Assembly: GCA_037893245.1 (NCBI GenBank)
Contig: JBAIAA010000257.1
Span: forward strand, 186,001-250,000
Length of the DNA stretch: 64,000 nt
Source: Crossaster papposus
Taxonomy: Eukaryota; Echinodermata; Asteroidea; Velatida; Solasteridae
Direction of reading: 5' to 3'
Shown: one piece after another, positions 11,602 through 24,100 of the stretch
Numbering within the stretch: position 1 is the stretch's first letter
Layout: each line of letters begins with the position of its first letter
Translations under genes and position numbers: made by a program
Notes under the pieces: model-generated
What the model saw: the letters and a program-made list of their open reading frames with translations, nothing else
Told to the model about the DNA's origin: nothing
The model's database searches: none

Positions 11602-12279
11602 ATTTTTCGGAGTTGTTGGACAAAAAAGTAGGGACAGATTTGAATTAGGAATTTTTAGAGCAAAAGTAGTAGGGAAGTAGTAGTAGTAGGAAAAGTAGGA
11701 GCAAGGTAGGATACTATAGTAGGAATACATAACTCCTTGACGCCGGAGAGCGGCTATGACTGCGGCCAACTTATCTGTTTGAAATGCTGTCAGCTGCCAT
11801 AGCACACCGCCTGTGTGACAGCTGCACGCTCAGGTCCATTATGGAGTGCAGCTACTGGACAAAGCCTGCTGTTCAGTCATGTGTTTAATCCGGTGCAGTT
11901 AGGAATTAATACCGGTGTCAAGGGGTTAAAGACATTTAAAAAAAAACTTGACCAAAAAGGCACGCGGGTGTTTTTGTGATGCGCACTCAAGCATCGTCTC
12001 GATTTGGTCCCATTGGCAAGATTGACTTATTCCACAAGAATCTACATTGTACATATTTTACAGAGGATTGTGTGAATCTACTTGAAAGCCACTTGAAAGG
12101 GAAAATGTGAGTGACCTTTTATCACAAAAGACGGACTTTTTGAATATTGAGATAACAAAATACGTCTGAATTCTGCTGATGGTATACAGCATTAAAGGGG
12201 TAGTGAGTTTGGTCATGGAAATATAGACCACCAACTTACTTTAGGTTTTAAAGCTGATTCTTGAGAAAAAGACATTAAA

Positions 12280-12860
12280 AAACTAGAAATGTGTTCGAGG
12301 ACAAACACACATTCTTTTGGTACATTACGTTATGGGGAAAACCCATAGGGTTTGTGTGTAAACTGAAGTCTCTCTAATCTCAAACTCAGAACACTCTAAA
12401 ATTCAAAAATTTTCAGCATCATTCTAATTTGTCCTCTTCTTCATTTCCTTTCATTATACCCTAACCCAATTTTTCCTTGTGCTACCTTTACTGAAGACCC
12501 AACGCGCTATGGGGACTCGAAAATGCCCCCACTACTCGGTCTGTCTTTTCTAAACAAAAGAGCCTGTCCCCATAACTAGGTGGAGGCTCGTACAATTTGC
12601 TTTGTGTGAGTAGGCCTATAGTTTGGTTTTGCAATGAATTCAGAAGTGCGCGGAACTCTAAGCTCAGACTCGGTCATAGAAAAAAGTGTCACCAGTATTA
12701 GACTGTGCTTGCATGGGGAATACACAGGGCTTGGAAACAACTATATTTTAAGTCAATACACAGGGTTTACATGTAAAGTGTACAACACTCAAAACCACAA
12801 TATCATACGTCAACAAAAATACACTGTACTTTGCACTGTACACTTAAACCCTGGGATATA
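12280..12860. repeat. Third fragment of TRIM 3' flank, interrupted by an interspersed element
   Basis: The stretch starting CTAGAAATGTGTTCGAGGACAAACACA and resuming around 12595 (TTTGCTTTGTGTGAGTAGGCCTATAG...AAAAAGTGTCACCAGTATTAGACTGTGC) resembles 584-705 downstream of TRIM copy 1. It is split by the repeat at 12312-12597. It suggests an earlier duplicate whose gene body is gone. Confidence 0.6.
12312..12597 (+). mobile_element. Interspersed repeat (copy 1 of a pair; partner inverted at 21546-21818)
   Basis: It runs from GGTACATTACGTTATGGGG through ACTGAAGTCTCTCTAATC and TATACCCTAACCCAATTTT to CCCCATAACTAGGTGGAGGC. The reverse complement of almost the same sequence occurs in a receptor intron at 21546-21818. 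The class is unknown. Confidence 0.6.
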
Positions 12861-13371
12861 AAGAACAAAATGGTTGAATATAGCTTCTTCTTTTTTCATT
12901 TAAAAGATAAAGGTACAGCATATTTAGTATGTACATGTGCCTGCAAATATAAGTTTTATGTTTTAAATTTTATATGTCTATATATTTATTAACATTTATA
13001 ATAAAAAAATATTGTGTATGAAAAAAAAACCTACTCAAAATTCATGTTCTACTGCAAGAGATGCACTCTGTGCTTTTCGACAAAATGTTTGTATTTTGGT
13101 GTGCTTCTTGATTTGTACACACTAACAAACTAGGTTATGGTTCCCAGCCCCTGCATTACCAGTCTGAAGGAGGAAGGGGGAGGGGTACCAATCTAGCCTG
13201 CAGGAAATGATTACTGCAGGCCCAAAATGGTTCAATGTAAAGCGATCATTCCATATTTAGACGTGTGCACATATAAATGTGTGTCATTTTTTGCTTCCAC
13301 GTCTTATTCTAAAGTAAACAGCAATTCCACCACACAGTTTATTCTTCACACCTTCCTGTAACTGTTTCCGA
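12861..13371. other. Region between the TRIM-flank fragment and the receptor gene, including its 3' UTR
   Basis: No coding signal. On the minus strand the receptor stop codon at 13372-13374 is followed closely by AATAAA (plus-strand TTTATT at 13338-13343), a candidate polyadenylation signal. AT-rich DNA fills 12900-13030. Confidence 0.5.
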
Positions 13372-15177
13372 TCAAGGTGTGTCTTTTGTCAACTCCTGCA
13401 TTTGAGCCTCGGTAACATAGTCACTGTCCTTACAATGGGGGGCGTCGTTCCTTAATCCATTGCGCGGTGTGTTTGTGGATTTTGGCACAGCCAACTTGGC
13501 AATCTCATCCGGGCCAACGCAACTGCCCATTTCGGAATCCATTTCACCGCTGTAACTGGAATCCTGCGGGCCAGGGCCAGAGAAGGCCGTGCCGCTAGCT
13601 TTGGTCAGGGATAACGGCCGGTCTGGTGTGACGTAACTGCTGCCGGCCATATTTGTGTTAGCACATCTGTCACCACGGCTGTCATCATTTACGGCACCAG
13701 CTGGAGATGGTGGGGGCAGCTGACCCATGGTGATGTAGCCCCCTCTACCGTTAGCTGTGCTGGAACCCGTATTTGGCTGGCTACCAGCAACCGCCACGTA
13801 ATTTGGCCTGCCCTCTTCGTCCGACGAAGAGGAGCGTTCTGAAACGTCACTGTCATTCAACATAAGAGGCCTGCTCTCGCCCAACGAATTCCTATTACTC
13901 AGCGATGTGGAGGAACTGCAGTCGCTAAGCTGACTAGGATGACTGTCACACATGAGACGGGGTGAGGCGTCATCGGGATGTGGATTTACAAGCAACGCCT
14001 CAGCACTACCAGACAGGGCACAGGAGTTGAGGACATATGACTGTATGTCATCCTGTGAACTGTCTGGTGAATCCAACAGGCTTGGTCCTTTAACAGTTTG
14101 GTTTGGTGGGGACGGAACTTTAGGTTGGCTGGGCAAACCCTGCCCTGGTTTCCTCCCAGAGGGATTTAAACCACCCGTAGCTTGTGTGGTTGAACGAGAC
14201 TCCAATGATCTTGGAGTCTTCTTGCCATAGGGGTTAGGTCTTGGAGAACCAGATCGCGAGGACGGAAGTTTGGGAGATGGAGACAGAAACATTCCCTGCT
14301 GGACGTAATTCCCTAGGGCATTGCAAGGGTCGTCCTGAGCAGCTTCAAGAATCTCGTCATCAGCAGAACAAGGATTGGAGTCACAAAGAGGTTTGGTTCT
14401 CCCAGCGGGGCTGCGTTGACCACCTGGTATGTTCCGACAAGGTTGGTCCCTGCTCGTATCGACAGATGTTCCAGGTCTGTTGTTTTGCAGACAGCCTGGA
14501 TTCTGGGACAGGTTCTCGGATCCTCCTCCGACCTTGCCCATACCCATGAAAGTGTAGGCACATTCGGGATCGTCTCGAGGTAGCTGCTCCAAGCCTGGCC
14601 GGCTAGCACCGCCGTGTGGCATCGGGCCTGACCTTGCTTCCTGTGCATCCGCTAACCCGTCCATCGCCACTTTGTGGCCGTCTTCGCTGATTGAAGTCAG
14701 CCCTCCATCAGTCATGTCGGAGTAGCTGGCAGGATTGTCCTCCCTGAGATGCATGTAGCTGCCACCGCTGCGGATGCTCAGAGCGCTATCTTTCCAGCCG
14801 CCGTAGTGGTGCGAGTAGTTCCCCGATGGTTCTTCGCACCTGTCAGGCTCCGCTTCCGGCAGGAATGGGTCGTCACCAAGAAGGGACTCTTGCTCCGTCG
14901 GAGCCTGGGAGTAGTTCTCGTTGACCAAACTGTTGGTCCTCCTGGCGCTAAGCAGCGGGTGTTTGCGCTGGTTCTCAAGGGGCTCCAAAATGGGTTCCTT
15001 GCTCAGGTCCTTGTCAACGACAAAACCATTGGTTATGACTCCGTTGCAGCTGGGAGCACAGCTGTCCGATTTCGGAGTTAGATCCACAAACAGGGAAGGG
15101 TTGATCAACTCGTCGTAACTCTCTTTCTCACGGTTGGGACCCCGGTGAGGACCTTCATGTGTGTAAAAGTTGTCCGC
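13372..15177 (-). CDS. Receptor coding exon 11: 601-aa cytoplasmic tail
   Basis: One large terminal exon, in phase 0 after TTTCTTTGCAG, running to the stop. It is low-complexity and rich in Ser, Pro, Gly and Asp. Tyrosine motifs include Y808VQQ (the YxxQ class bound by STAT3 in vertebrates), Y998ITM (also YxxM), Y898VLN, Y977VAV, Y1032VTP and Y1104VTE. A serine run with acidic residues (SSSSDEE, 966-972) resembles the gp130 serine-rich segment. Functions of individual sites are inferred. Confidence 0.9.
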   Translation of the reverse strand, partial: ADNFYTHEGPHRGPNREKESYDELINPSLFVDLTPKSDSCAPSCNGVITNGFVVDKDLSKEPILEPLENQRKHPLLSARRTNSLVNENYSQAPTEQESLLGDDPFLPEAEPDRCEEPSGNYSHHYGGWKDSALSIRSGGSYMHLREDNPASYSDMTDGGLTSISEDGHKVAMDGLADAQEARSGPMPHGGASRPGLEQLPRDDPECAYTFMGMGKVGGGSENLSQNPGCLQNNRPGTSVDTSRDQPCRNIPGGQRSPAGRTKPLCDSNPCSADDEILEAAQDDPCNALGNYVQQGMFLSPSPKLPSSRSGSPRPNPYGKKTPRSLESRSTTQATGGLNPSGRKPGQGLPSQPKVPSPPNQTVKGPSLLDSPDSSQDDIQSYVLNSCALSGSAEALLVNPHPDDASPRLMCDSHPSQLSDCSSSTSLSNRNSLGESRPLMLNDSDVSERSSSSDEEGRPNYVAVAGSQPNTGSSTANGRGGYITMGQLPPPSPAGAVNDDSRGDRCANTNMAGSSYVTPDRPLSLTKASGTAFSGPGPQDSSYSGEMDSEMGSCVGPDEIAKLAVPKSTNTPRNGLRNDAPHCKDSDYVTEAQMQELTKDTP

Positions 15178-18100
15178 CTGCAAAGAAAGAAAAAAGTAAG
15201 CAATTAATTTTTAATATTTGTTTAGGTCGAGGAACTTTTTTACTTGCCCTGAACACCGTTTTCTGCCATCTTCATAACCTACCTGGATGTAGTTTGGCAG
15301 TTTGATGTCTGGGATGTGAATCATGGACTTCTTGACTCTCTGCCAGGCACAGACCAGACCGATGATACAACTAATAGAGAAGAGTGTCGCTACTATGATA
15401 CCTGCAACCAGCGGGGTTGAGCTCTCAATAACTGCAGCAGAAGAAAAAAAAACAACACAAAAATCTTTCGTTTGGCTAATTTCAGTAATGGGTTTTGCCC
15501 TTTAAGAAACCTATCATACGTTGGTAAACGAAGCCATCTCCAAACCAATGTCTGATATATGTGGATTTATGATATTTGTAAATTTATGAGACCCCGTGCG
15601 CTAGCCAATCAGAGTTCACTGTGACGTCATTCGGAGCAGAAATCTGGACAAAGCTGCTGATTGGCCAATTTGGCTAGGCCCCATGTTTTTGTAACGTAGC
15701 AACGGGTAACGGAAGATGCGATATCACGATGGAAAGCACCTGCTGAATGGACGCCGGTTGAAAACGAACGCCGTTGTTCTTGCTTTTCTCGGCATCCCTG
15801 ATCATTGTAAAACTTCGGACAGGTCAGGTAAACGATATTTACAATAAAATACAACCCCCCGAATCCACCCATTCCTGATAATTCAAGCAATTACCAATGG
15901 TGTATCCTGCCTTAGTGCTGCATGCGCTCTGCACACGCGTAGTACCAGTTTATGATAAAATAACGTGACACAGGAAGGCAAAATAGTAAGGAAAAACATT
16001 TGTTTAATTTCATCCAAGAACATTTATACCGGTAGTTATAATATCCGAGTTATAGTTATAATATCAATTTTCCTAGGTCGGAGGATGGAAGGGTTTTATT
16101 GGCTTTACCTGCAGGCATGGCAGTGATGTCACAACTATCTTCGTCTGTGGCTCCAACAGAGTTATGCCCGACAATAGAGATATAGTAGTGCTTGTAAGGA
16201 TTTAGACCTGCGCAAGAAAATTGAAGAGATTCACTACAAAAAGCTGTATTATTTACACTAATGACATGCATCGGGTTTGGTTGGTCAGGCAAAACTGACC
16301 CAAAACATGAAAGAATCTGAACCGAAACCGATCTGAACTTTCCAAACCGACCCAGTCCAATTTGAACTTCCCAAACCGACCCAGTCCGATCTGAACTTTC
16401 AAAACCGTCCCAGTTCAATCTAACTCCCCAAACCGACCCAGTCCGATCTGAACTTCCCAAACAGACCCAGTCCGATCTGAAGTCCCCAAACCGACCCAGT
16501 CCGATCTGAAGTCCCCAAACCGACCCAGTCCGATCTGAAGTCCCCAAACAGACCCAGTCCGATCTGAAGTCCCCAAACCGACCCAGTCCGATCTGAACTT
16601 CCCAAACCGACCCAGTCCGATCTGAACTTCCCAAACCGACCCAGTCCGATCTGAACTTCCCAAACAGACCCAGTCCAATCTGAACTCTCCAAACCGACCC
16701 AGTCCAATCTGAACTTCCTAAACCGACCCAGTCCGATCTAAACTTCCCAAACCGACCCAGTCCGATCTGAACTTCCCAAACAGACCCAGTCCGATCTGAA
16801 CTTCCCAAACAGACCCAATCCAATCTGAACTTCCCAAACCGACCCAGTCCGATCTAAACTTCCCAAACCGACCCAGTCCGATCTGAACTTCCCAAACCGA
16901 CCCAGTCCAATCTGAACTTCCCAAACCGACCCAGTCCGATCTGAACTTCCCAAACCGACCCAGTCCGATCTAAACTCCCCAAACCGACCCAATCCGATCT
17001 GAACTTCCCAAACAGACCCAATCCGATCTGAACTTCCCAAACAGACCCAATCCGATCTGAACTTCCCAAACAGACCCAGTCCAATCTGAACTCCCCAAAC
17101 CGACCCAGTCCGATCTGAACTCCCCAAACCGACCCAGTCCGATCTGAACTCCCCAACCGAACCAATCCGATCTGAACTCCCAAAACCGACCCAGTCCGAT
17201 CTGAACTCCCCAACCGACCCAGTCCGATCTGAACTTCCCAAACCGACCCAGTCCGATCTGAACCTCCCCAACCGACCCAATCCGACAAACAATCCGACAA
17301 ACCCATCTGAACTCGGTAAAAACTGGTTACCAGCCAATACTTCATGTGCTTTTCATGCTGAGCAAAAAGCAGCTGAATACCAGTTACAAACCGTCACTTA
17401 GAACATCCGGTCTGTAACCCAGTTTCTGACAAAGAAAGAATTTTCATGCTAAGCAAATTTGTGTGCTTAGCATCTCTATGAAATTGGCCCCTGGTCATGC
17501 ACGAAGTCCATTACTACTCAAACCTGCTCCACATACTCACCTCTTTCCAAATAACTGCTTGCGTTTCCGCTCACATTTGATAACGTGTCATTGACGTTGA
17601 TGACATAATACAGAACCTTTCCGTTCATCTTGTACTCGGGTAGTGGCTGCAAGCAAGCAATACGAAAAAACAATGCTAGGGCTGTGCATCAGAATCGGAT
17701 ACCCGACCGTTACTATCAGGAACTGATTCCCGATTACAGAATCGAATACCCGTAACCAACTTCACAGATTCCACAGTAACCTCTCAGACAACAAAAAAGA
17801 ATGATTTCGAAGGGGAAAAAAAGGCACAGGCTAGTTGGGAAATCATTTATTATTATTATTTATAAGAACTGCCTATTATACTGGACAACCGGTAACGTTG
17901 GGGTGCATTTTTGCAGTTGGGGCGGAGGACCAAGATCTCTGAGCGCCCTTTTCCTAGTTGTTTTGGTGCTGTTTTCTGCCCTACTCTTCGTGGTGCCAGG
18001 AAGTCACTATAAACTAACCAGCTATGGTTCTTGTTGTATTTTTCAAGAAACTTATGTACCCTAACCCGGTTTTCCCTTCAGCCTTGTTCAATGATTAAAA

Positions 18101-21100
18101 TAACCCATACGAACATTGTAGAAGAAAAAGACAAACGTTAACGAGTCGGATTCGAACTGCAGACCTTTTGATCTATAGCTCTCCTCTTTACCAACTATGC
18201 TATTGGCGAGTTGGTTGAGGAAGCCGTTCTATATAATTCTTTATAGTTCTTTAACGTATATGAGTTGTCATTGCTCTTTCTCATGAATATACATTCACGC
18301 ACCACCCAGCTCCTGAAAACAAATAACGCAAACCGCTACACCGGTTAGTATTAAGTGTCTTCCTACCTGCCAGCCTAGTTGGACATCTCTTCGCTTGTTG
18401 ACGTCTGTACAATGTAGACCCAGACTTACTCCGGACTGTGGAGCTAAGAACAAAAAAAGACAAAAGTCACAAAATAAACAAACCTTCAAGCTAGAAATCT
18501 TACTGGATCCTCTAAATAGGGCTGTCAGTTTCCAAATAATTTGGTATTTGATTATTTGAAACTGCATTTAACTGAATATTCGACTTTTAAACAAAAAACT
18601 TGCAGATCAAGCTGCAGCTGCCTTCCTCGTTGGTCAAAAGTTCCATACCAAGCACCGGTATTTTAAATTTTTTGAAATACTGCTCGGGTAAACTGTAATA
18701 TGCAGTACTCTCACTACACTGGTCTATGTGTTTTGTAGGACAGTGTAATGTAACCCAAATTAATGCCTTGGACATGAAGGTAATGAGGTTTCAACTTACA
18801 TACTTTCACTTTGCAGTGCTAGAATTGACTTACAGATGAATTGTTTCATTTCAGACTTTTTTTCTTCAATGCTTTCACTGACGTAAATTTTGTTAACCAG
18901 TTTGCGCCGAAGAACGTATACACACGCAAAGTTTACCCCGGATTCAAAACGGAAGACGCATAAACACTTCACGAGCAAGGCCGGGAATGTCTGTCAGCAG
19001 CGAGCGAGGCCGGAAATGCGTGGATGTGCTTCCCGGTACCATCAGCCTGAACCCGCCTCGGATCACTTTTCGTTAAAAATGATCCCGCGCCTCGGCTCGG
19101 TGATGTTAAAATAATCCCGGCGCGAACTGGTTATAAGAGTCCCACCAGTTGTTTGAATCTCTAGTCTTACCTGCTTCGCTTGTTCGTACTGATATGTTTT
19201 TTGACGGAGCACTCCAGTAGCTGGCAATAGGAGCTTTAACTCTCACGCTGATCTGATACCATCCATAGGGTTGAGGCAAATCGGTGAAATTGCGGCTGAG
19301 GTGGGTCAAGTTCATGGGGACTAACGGTTCTTTGGTTATTGGCACCAACTGGCAAGACAAGAAACAAGGGGCGATTGATAAGTTCACCGCCGAAAGTAGG
19401 AAGAGTCAGTTTTCAAAAATCCTACATGTTACTTACCTGCCTTTCTAAGGATATCTGCATGTTTCAGAAAGTCAAATTGACACTTTTAAGACACTTTTAA
19501 GACACTACTCTTTTTTATAGAGCTGCTGAAATTGTGCAAACGAATATAACATGGTTTATTTGGGTTGGGTGGTCAATATTAGATTCCCTCGGTATTGGAA
19601 GTTGACAGACAAACTAGTTCCCTCAGCTTTGCCCCAGGAACTAGTTTGTCAATTCTTCCAATACCTCGGAGAGCTAATCTCAACCACTCACTCACAAACC
19701 CATGTTATATTTGTATATTGATGCCATTTTCTGTATAAATACTGTGAGTTTTCACTGCTTTTTTGGTGCTTTTCCCAAATGTAACCCCCTTCCCCCAACC
19801 CACCGAGTGAAAAAAAAAAAAAAAAAAAAAAAAATTCCATTTTTGTTTGGGCGGGCGGCTAAAAACCATCCTCACCATGGGTCTTGGGGAGCATGACCGC
19901 CAGGACGAATTGGAATCCATATATTTGCAATGTAGTTTGTAACTCAAATCCATCCGGAAAGATTTAGGATAGTCCCAATAGTCGCCCGGTGGCTGCCAAT
20001 CAATGCGCAAGGCCGACTTTGACACGGCGGTCACAGCGGTGAGTCTTGGCGGGTGAAGCACAACTAAATAGACGAGATAAGCAGGAAATAAAATCAACAA
20101 CAACAACAACAAGAGGAGTTAATTAAGTATGAGTTTGCAGCTATCTCAAATGTAGCCGATCAATTCAACAGGCTTTTGGACCTGACTCTCACAGATTGAA
20201 ATAATTATTTAGTGCTATGATTGGTCTTTATGAGAAACCCCCCAGAACTATTATTTTTCTTGTAATTTGGCTATCCTACACCATATAGAAGGCCAAGTTG
20301 TACATCATTTTGAAACTCTTTGAATGATCTCCATTTCATAAATTAAAATCAAAATCGTAGCATGAAACAGAGAAAATAGGAAACAAAAATTTTTTTTCAC
20401 TTGAATTATAAAAATTCACCTAACAACAAATTTCAAGATTGTCGCTAACATCATAAACTAACAAATCTATAAAAATTACGAGCCAAATTACAAAAGAAAT
20501 TCAGTTTTGAGGGTTTCTCATCAGGCCAATAACAACACCAAATATCAATTCAATCGGTGAGGGTTAGGTTAAAAAAGTGTGTTGAATTGACACGGAATGA
20601 CCTAGTATACAAATTTATTTATTTATTTATTGAATCCTGAAAACCAACAGCGGTGAACCACCACTTACAGGCATCAGTTAAAAATCTAAATTGAAAACAA
20701 AGTAGAATTTTGTTTCAAAATAAATAACATATTTGCTTTACAGATTACAATAATTGTACAAAACATTAAGAGATCAAAACAAAACAATTAGAAACAAATT
20801 ATGTACATATATGTGACCCGCTCCAGGAAAAAGTGATATAAGTCGCAAAAACTAAAAATAGAGTTATGTACATGATTGAACAGTCCAGGATATAAGCTTC
20901 CATTTGGTACATAGTACAGCTCCATAGCCCCTCCCGTTTCGGTGATATGACTTTTTGCATATTAATAAGTTCCATGGAATTCAAAATGCATAACTGAGAA
21001 AACAGGCTTCGAAACACAACAAAACTAAGACAATACATTGGAACCATGCACTCTTAAAAGGTTTCGTTTTACTTTATTCATCAAATTCCAGCTTTTTGTT

Positions 21101-24100
21101 AATTAAACCTGAAACTTTGGATATTAAAGATTTAATTTTAACAGGCCATCACTCATAAATGCAAAGCGTGACTTATGTCACCTTTTCCTGGAGCGGGTCA
21201 CATATGTATAAAATTAACAACCTACTCTGTACAAATTAGCATCTTCGGTGTCTCGCTTGTTACTTACCCTCCTTTTCTTTGAAAATGAGTTCGTCACTCT
21301 TTGTGCTGCCCAGTGCATTGGAGGATTTCACCACAAAATCAGCCTCGTCCACAGTAGGAAAGGTGCATGTAGTCACGTTACACGCCGTTGAAACCTCCTC
21401 GTAACCAAGGACCATATGTGGTATGCTGCACATTGTCATGTTGCAAATTGTTGGATCCTCGTCATGACTAAGGACACACACAAAAAAATGTACAAAGATG
21501 ATCAACGATGTCATTTTGTTTGTTTGTTTGCCAAAGCTTACACTGCGTAATAGGGAGTACGAGCCTCCGCTGAGTTATGGGGACAGGCTCTTTTGTTTGG
21601 AAAAGACAGACCGAGTTCCCATAGCACGTTGGGTCTTCAGTAAAGGTAGAACAAGGTAAAATTGGGTTAGGGTATAATGAAAGAAAATGAAGAAAAGGAC
21701 AAATTAGGGTGATGCTAATTTTTTTTTGTGTTGAGTGTTTTGAGTTTCAGATTAGAGAGATTTCAGTTTACACATAAACCCTATGGGTTGTCCCCATAAC
21801 GCAAGGTACCAAAAGAAGTGATGAGTTGTTTTTAACATTGACCTGGGGCCAATTCCGTGAAGCTGCTTACGCTTGCTTGGTAAACCAGTTTAGGAGCCAA
21901 CATTTCATTGGACTGTTCTGTTAATTACACTAACCCTCTAGGCTCTCGCAATAGAAAGCATACCAAACCTAACAAACTTCAACAGCTCACACGGGTTCAG
22001 TAATTATTGGTACACTGTATTGAACCTAACTGTACTAAACCTGCCAAACTCCAACCGTTGAAGTTTGATTGACTTGGTACGGATGGGTCAATGCATTGTA
22101 TTGACTTGGTACGGATGGGGTCATTCAATGCATTGTTCAGTATCAGTGCAGTGATGACTGTACAGCGGTATAATGTGCTCGAGTGTATGCATGTACATGC
22201 ATACATTTACAGTTGACCAGGAACTGTGCCATGACCAGCCGTGGATCACCCACGAATAAATGCCTGTGCATTCCCCAAAACTCCCACATTTGTACAAGTC
22301 TCGTGCCTTTCTGCCCAGAACCTCACATAATTCAACAGGGTCTCTCTGGGCCTTCGGAACCGAGTCAAACAACAAGTTGCTAATGTTTGGTACCAAAACC
22401 GCAAAAAATTGCAGTTGGAGTTTGATGAGTTATGGGTAGTTAGGGTTAAGCTACAACAGTTCAATCACAAACAATATACATCCGATGGAATGTAGCTGGT
22501 AATGTCGTCAGACATCCTGTGTAGGAATGATCTGCCGATGGTGTCAATTGAAATCAAAACAGGACTTTGAATAGAAAAAAACCACAGTATTCTTTAATGA
22601 GCAAAGTATGCAGAAATTGGGTAACATATCGCCATTTCCCGAAAGGAACAAGATGTGCTCTGGTCACACGTTTACTAGGTAAAACCAAGAACAACAGCCC
22701 AAAACAGGAAGTTCACCTTGTATAAAGAAACAGTGTCTGTTATCAATTGAAAGTGAGCTAAACATTCTCTGGAAAGGGTATTTAATTTTGTTTAGATTTC
22801 CTTGAGCCAACTTCAACCAGACACTGAGCGCTTCTCAAAAAAGCAGCAATACCGCAGCCCCAGAACCGCAAACATGGCAGTACAGATGACCACGTACTGC
22901 TGATTTTTTGAAGAGGATGTGAATTTGGTGAATTTTGTGAATTTTGTGAATTTGGATGCAATTTTTGGAAATCTTTTGTAGAAATCACATCCTGATAATG
23001 ACTGTGCTTGATTTGAATACAACATCACATCATGCCTTTTTTTCAAAGTGGTATATTCGGCAATACATACAGAACCACAAAGTGAAATTCCTGACATTTG
23101 TACAAAATAGGCGGCTGCTGTACTGTACTGTATTTACAAAGTGACAACCATACATTTTTGCACCGTAAATCATGGCAAATATTTTCTGAAAAGTATATTT
23201 TGGGGACTCTAGTGTTATTAGCCTTTACTTAAGTCAAGTCAAGTCGCGTCTTTTGATGAGGAAATCAAATTGAGTCATTGGCCCGCAGTGACTCGAGTCA
23301 AGTTAAGTCATTTACCCGTCGGGGCTCGAGTCGAGTCACACACAAAATGTGACTCAAGCTCGAGTCATTCGAGACGAGTCATTCGAGTCACTGACTCGAG
23401 TCATTATAACTCTGCACAAATGTGACCGGCTCTACAAAAAGGTGTATTAAGTCGCGCTATGCACTATCTTGTAATGGCTTGCTCAAGGTTGAGAGGGTAA
23501 ACATTTCATCAAAATGTGATTTTCATTTTTGGTCATGAATGACATATTTAATACCTACAGTTTCAGGTTTCATTTAAAGAAATGTTAATAAATAAAGTGC
23601 AAAAAACAACCATTTTGTGTGCATCGTTCTGTTGTAGTACATCAGAGCCAGCTATTTCAAACCATGTTTTCTCAGTTGTGTAATTTGAACTCCAAGAAAG
23701 TAATCAATATGTAAACACGTCATGTCTCCAAAAGGAAAGGGGTTATGGATCTCTATTATATACCAAATGAAAGCTTACATTGTGGGCTTTTTTACATTGT
23801 GGGCTTTTTCGCGACATAATACACCTTTTTGTAGAGCCGGTCACAAATGACCAATAGTCTCCTCTACCGATTTGGTTTCAGCGCCATTTTAGGATGCCGC
23901 CAGTACTTACTCTCTCCATATCAGTTGGTGCATTGTATCGAGGTGAGTGTCGGGTCCATTGGTCCATGAGCACTGTATTGTTTTGTAATTGTGGCTGTGA
24001 CAGTGCAGGTTCCTTGCCTTGGCAGGTGGCACTAAAACAATCAAACAAACAAATCACATTTTTGTTAAAACAAGGATGGTTCTTAAACCACATCTCTTGC

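Larger units (their letters stand above)
7705..11810. repeat. Duplicated 3' flank of TRIM gene (paralogous to 508-4270)
   Basis: Long colinear blocks match the downstream region of copy 1, including the stretch beginning GTACACATGTTCGATTACTC, the AGAAGGCCGATGTAAAAAT block, the GGGGCCAATTTCATAAA repeat, the SINE, and the GTTGGACAAAAAAGTAGGGA block. The offset is about 7.2 kb near the genes and grows to about 7.5 kb because a second SINE (11312-11601) is present only here. No gene lies in this stretch. Confidence 0.85.

Noticed and set aside
15432..16108. Hidden exons for FNIII D5 and D6
   Set aside because: The interval holds repeat sequence; no fragment with acceptor, donor and FNIII-like strands was found.
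16056..17345. Trp/Gly/Arg-rich frames of 87-255 aa on the minus strand
   Set aside because: They are the 29-bp minisatellite read in each frame; only 16109-16207 is a genuine exon.
18143..18212. Functional tRNA gene
   Set aside because: A and B boxes are present but the T stem and anticodon arm do not pair; better explained as SINE or pseudogene.
23878..24093. 71-aa minus frame over receptor exon 3
   Set aside because: Out of phase with the flanking exons. The frame fixed by the phase-1 junction gives the CxW cytokine-receptor motif instead.
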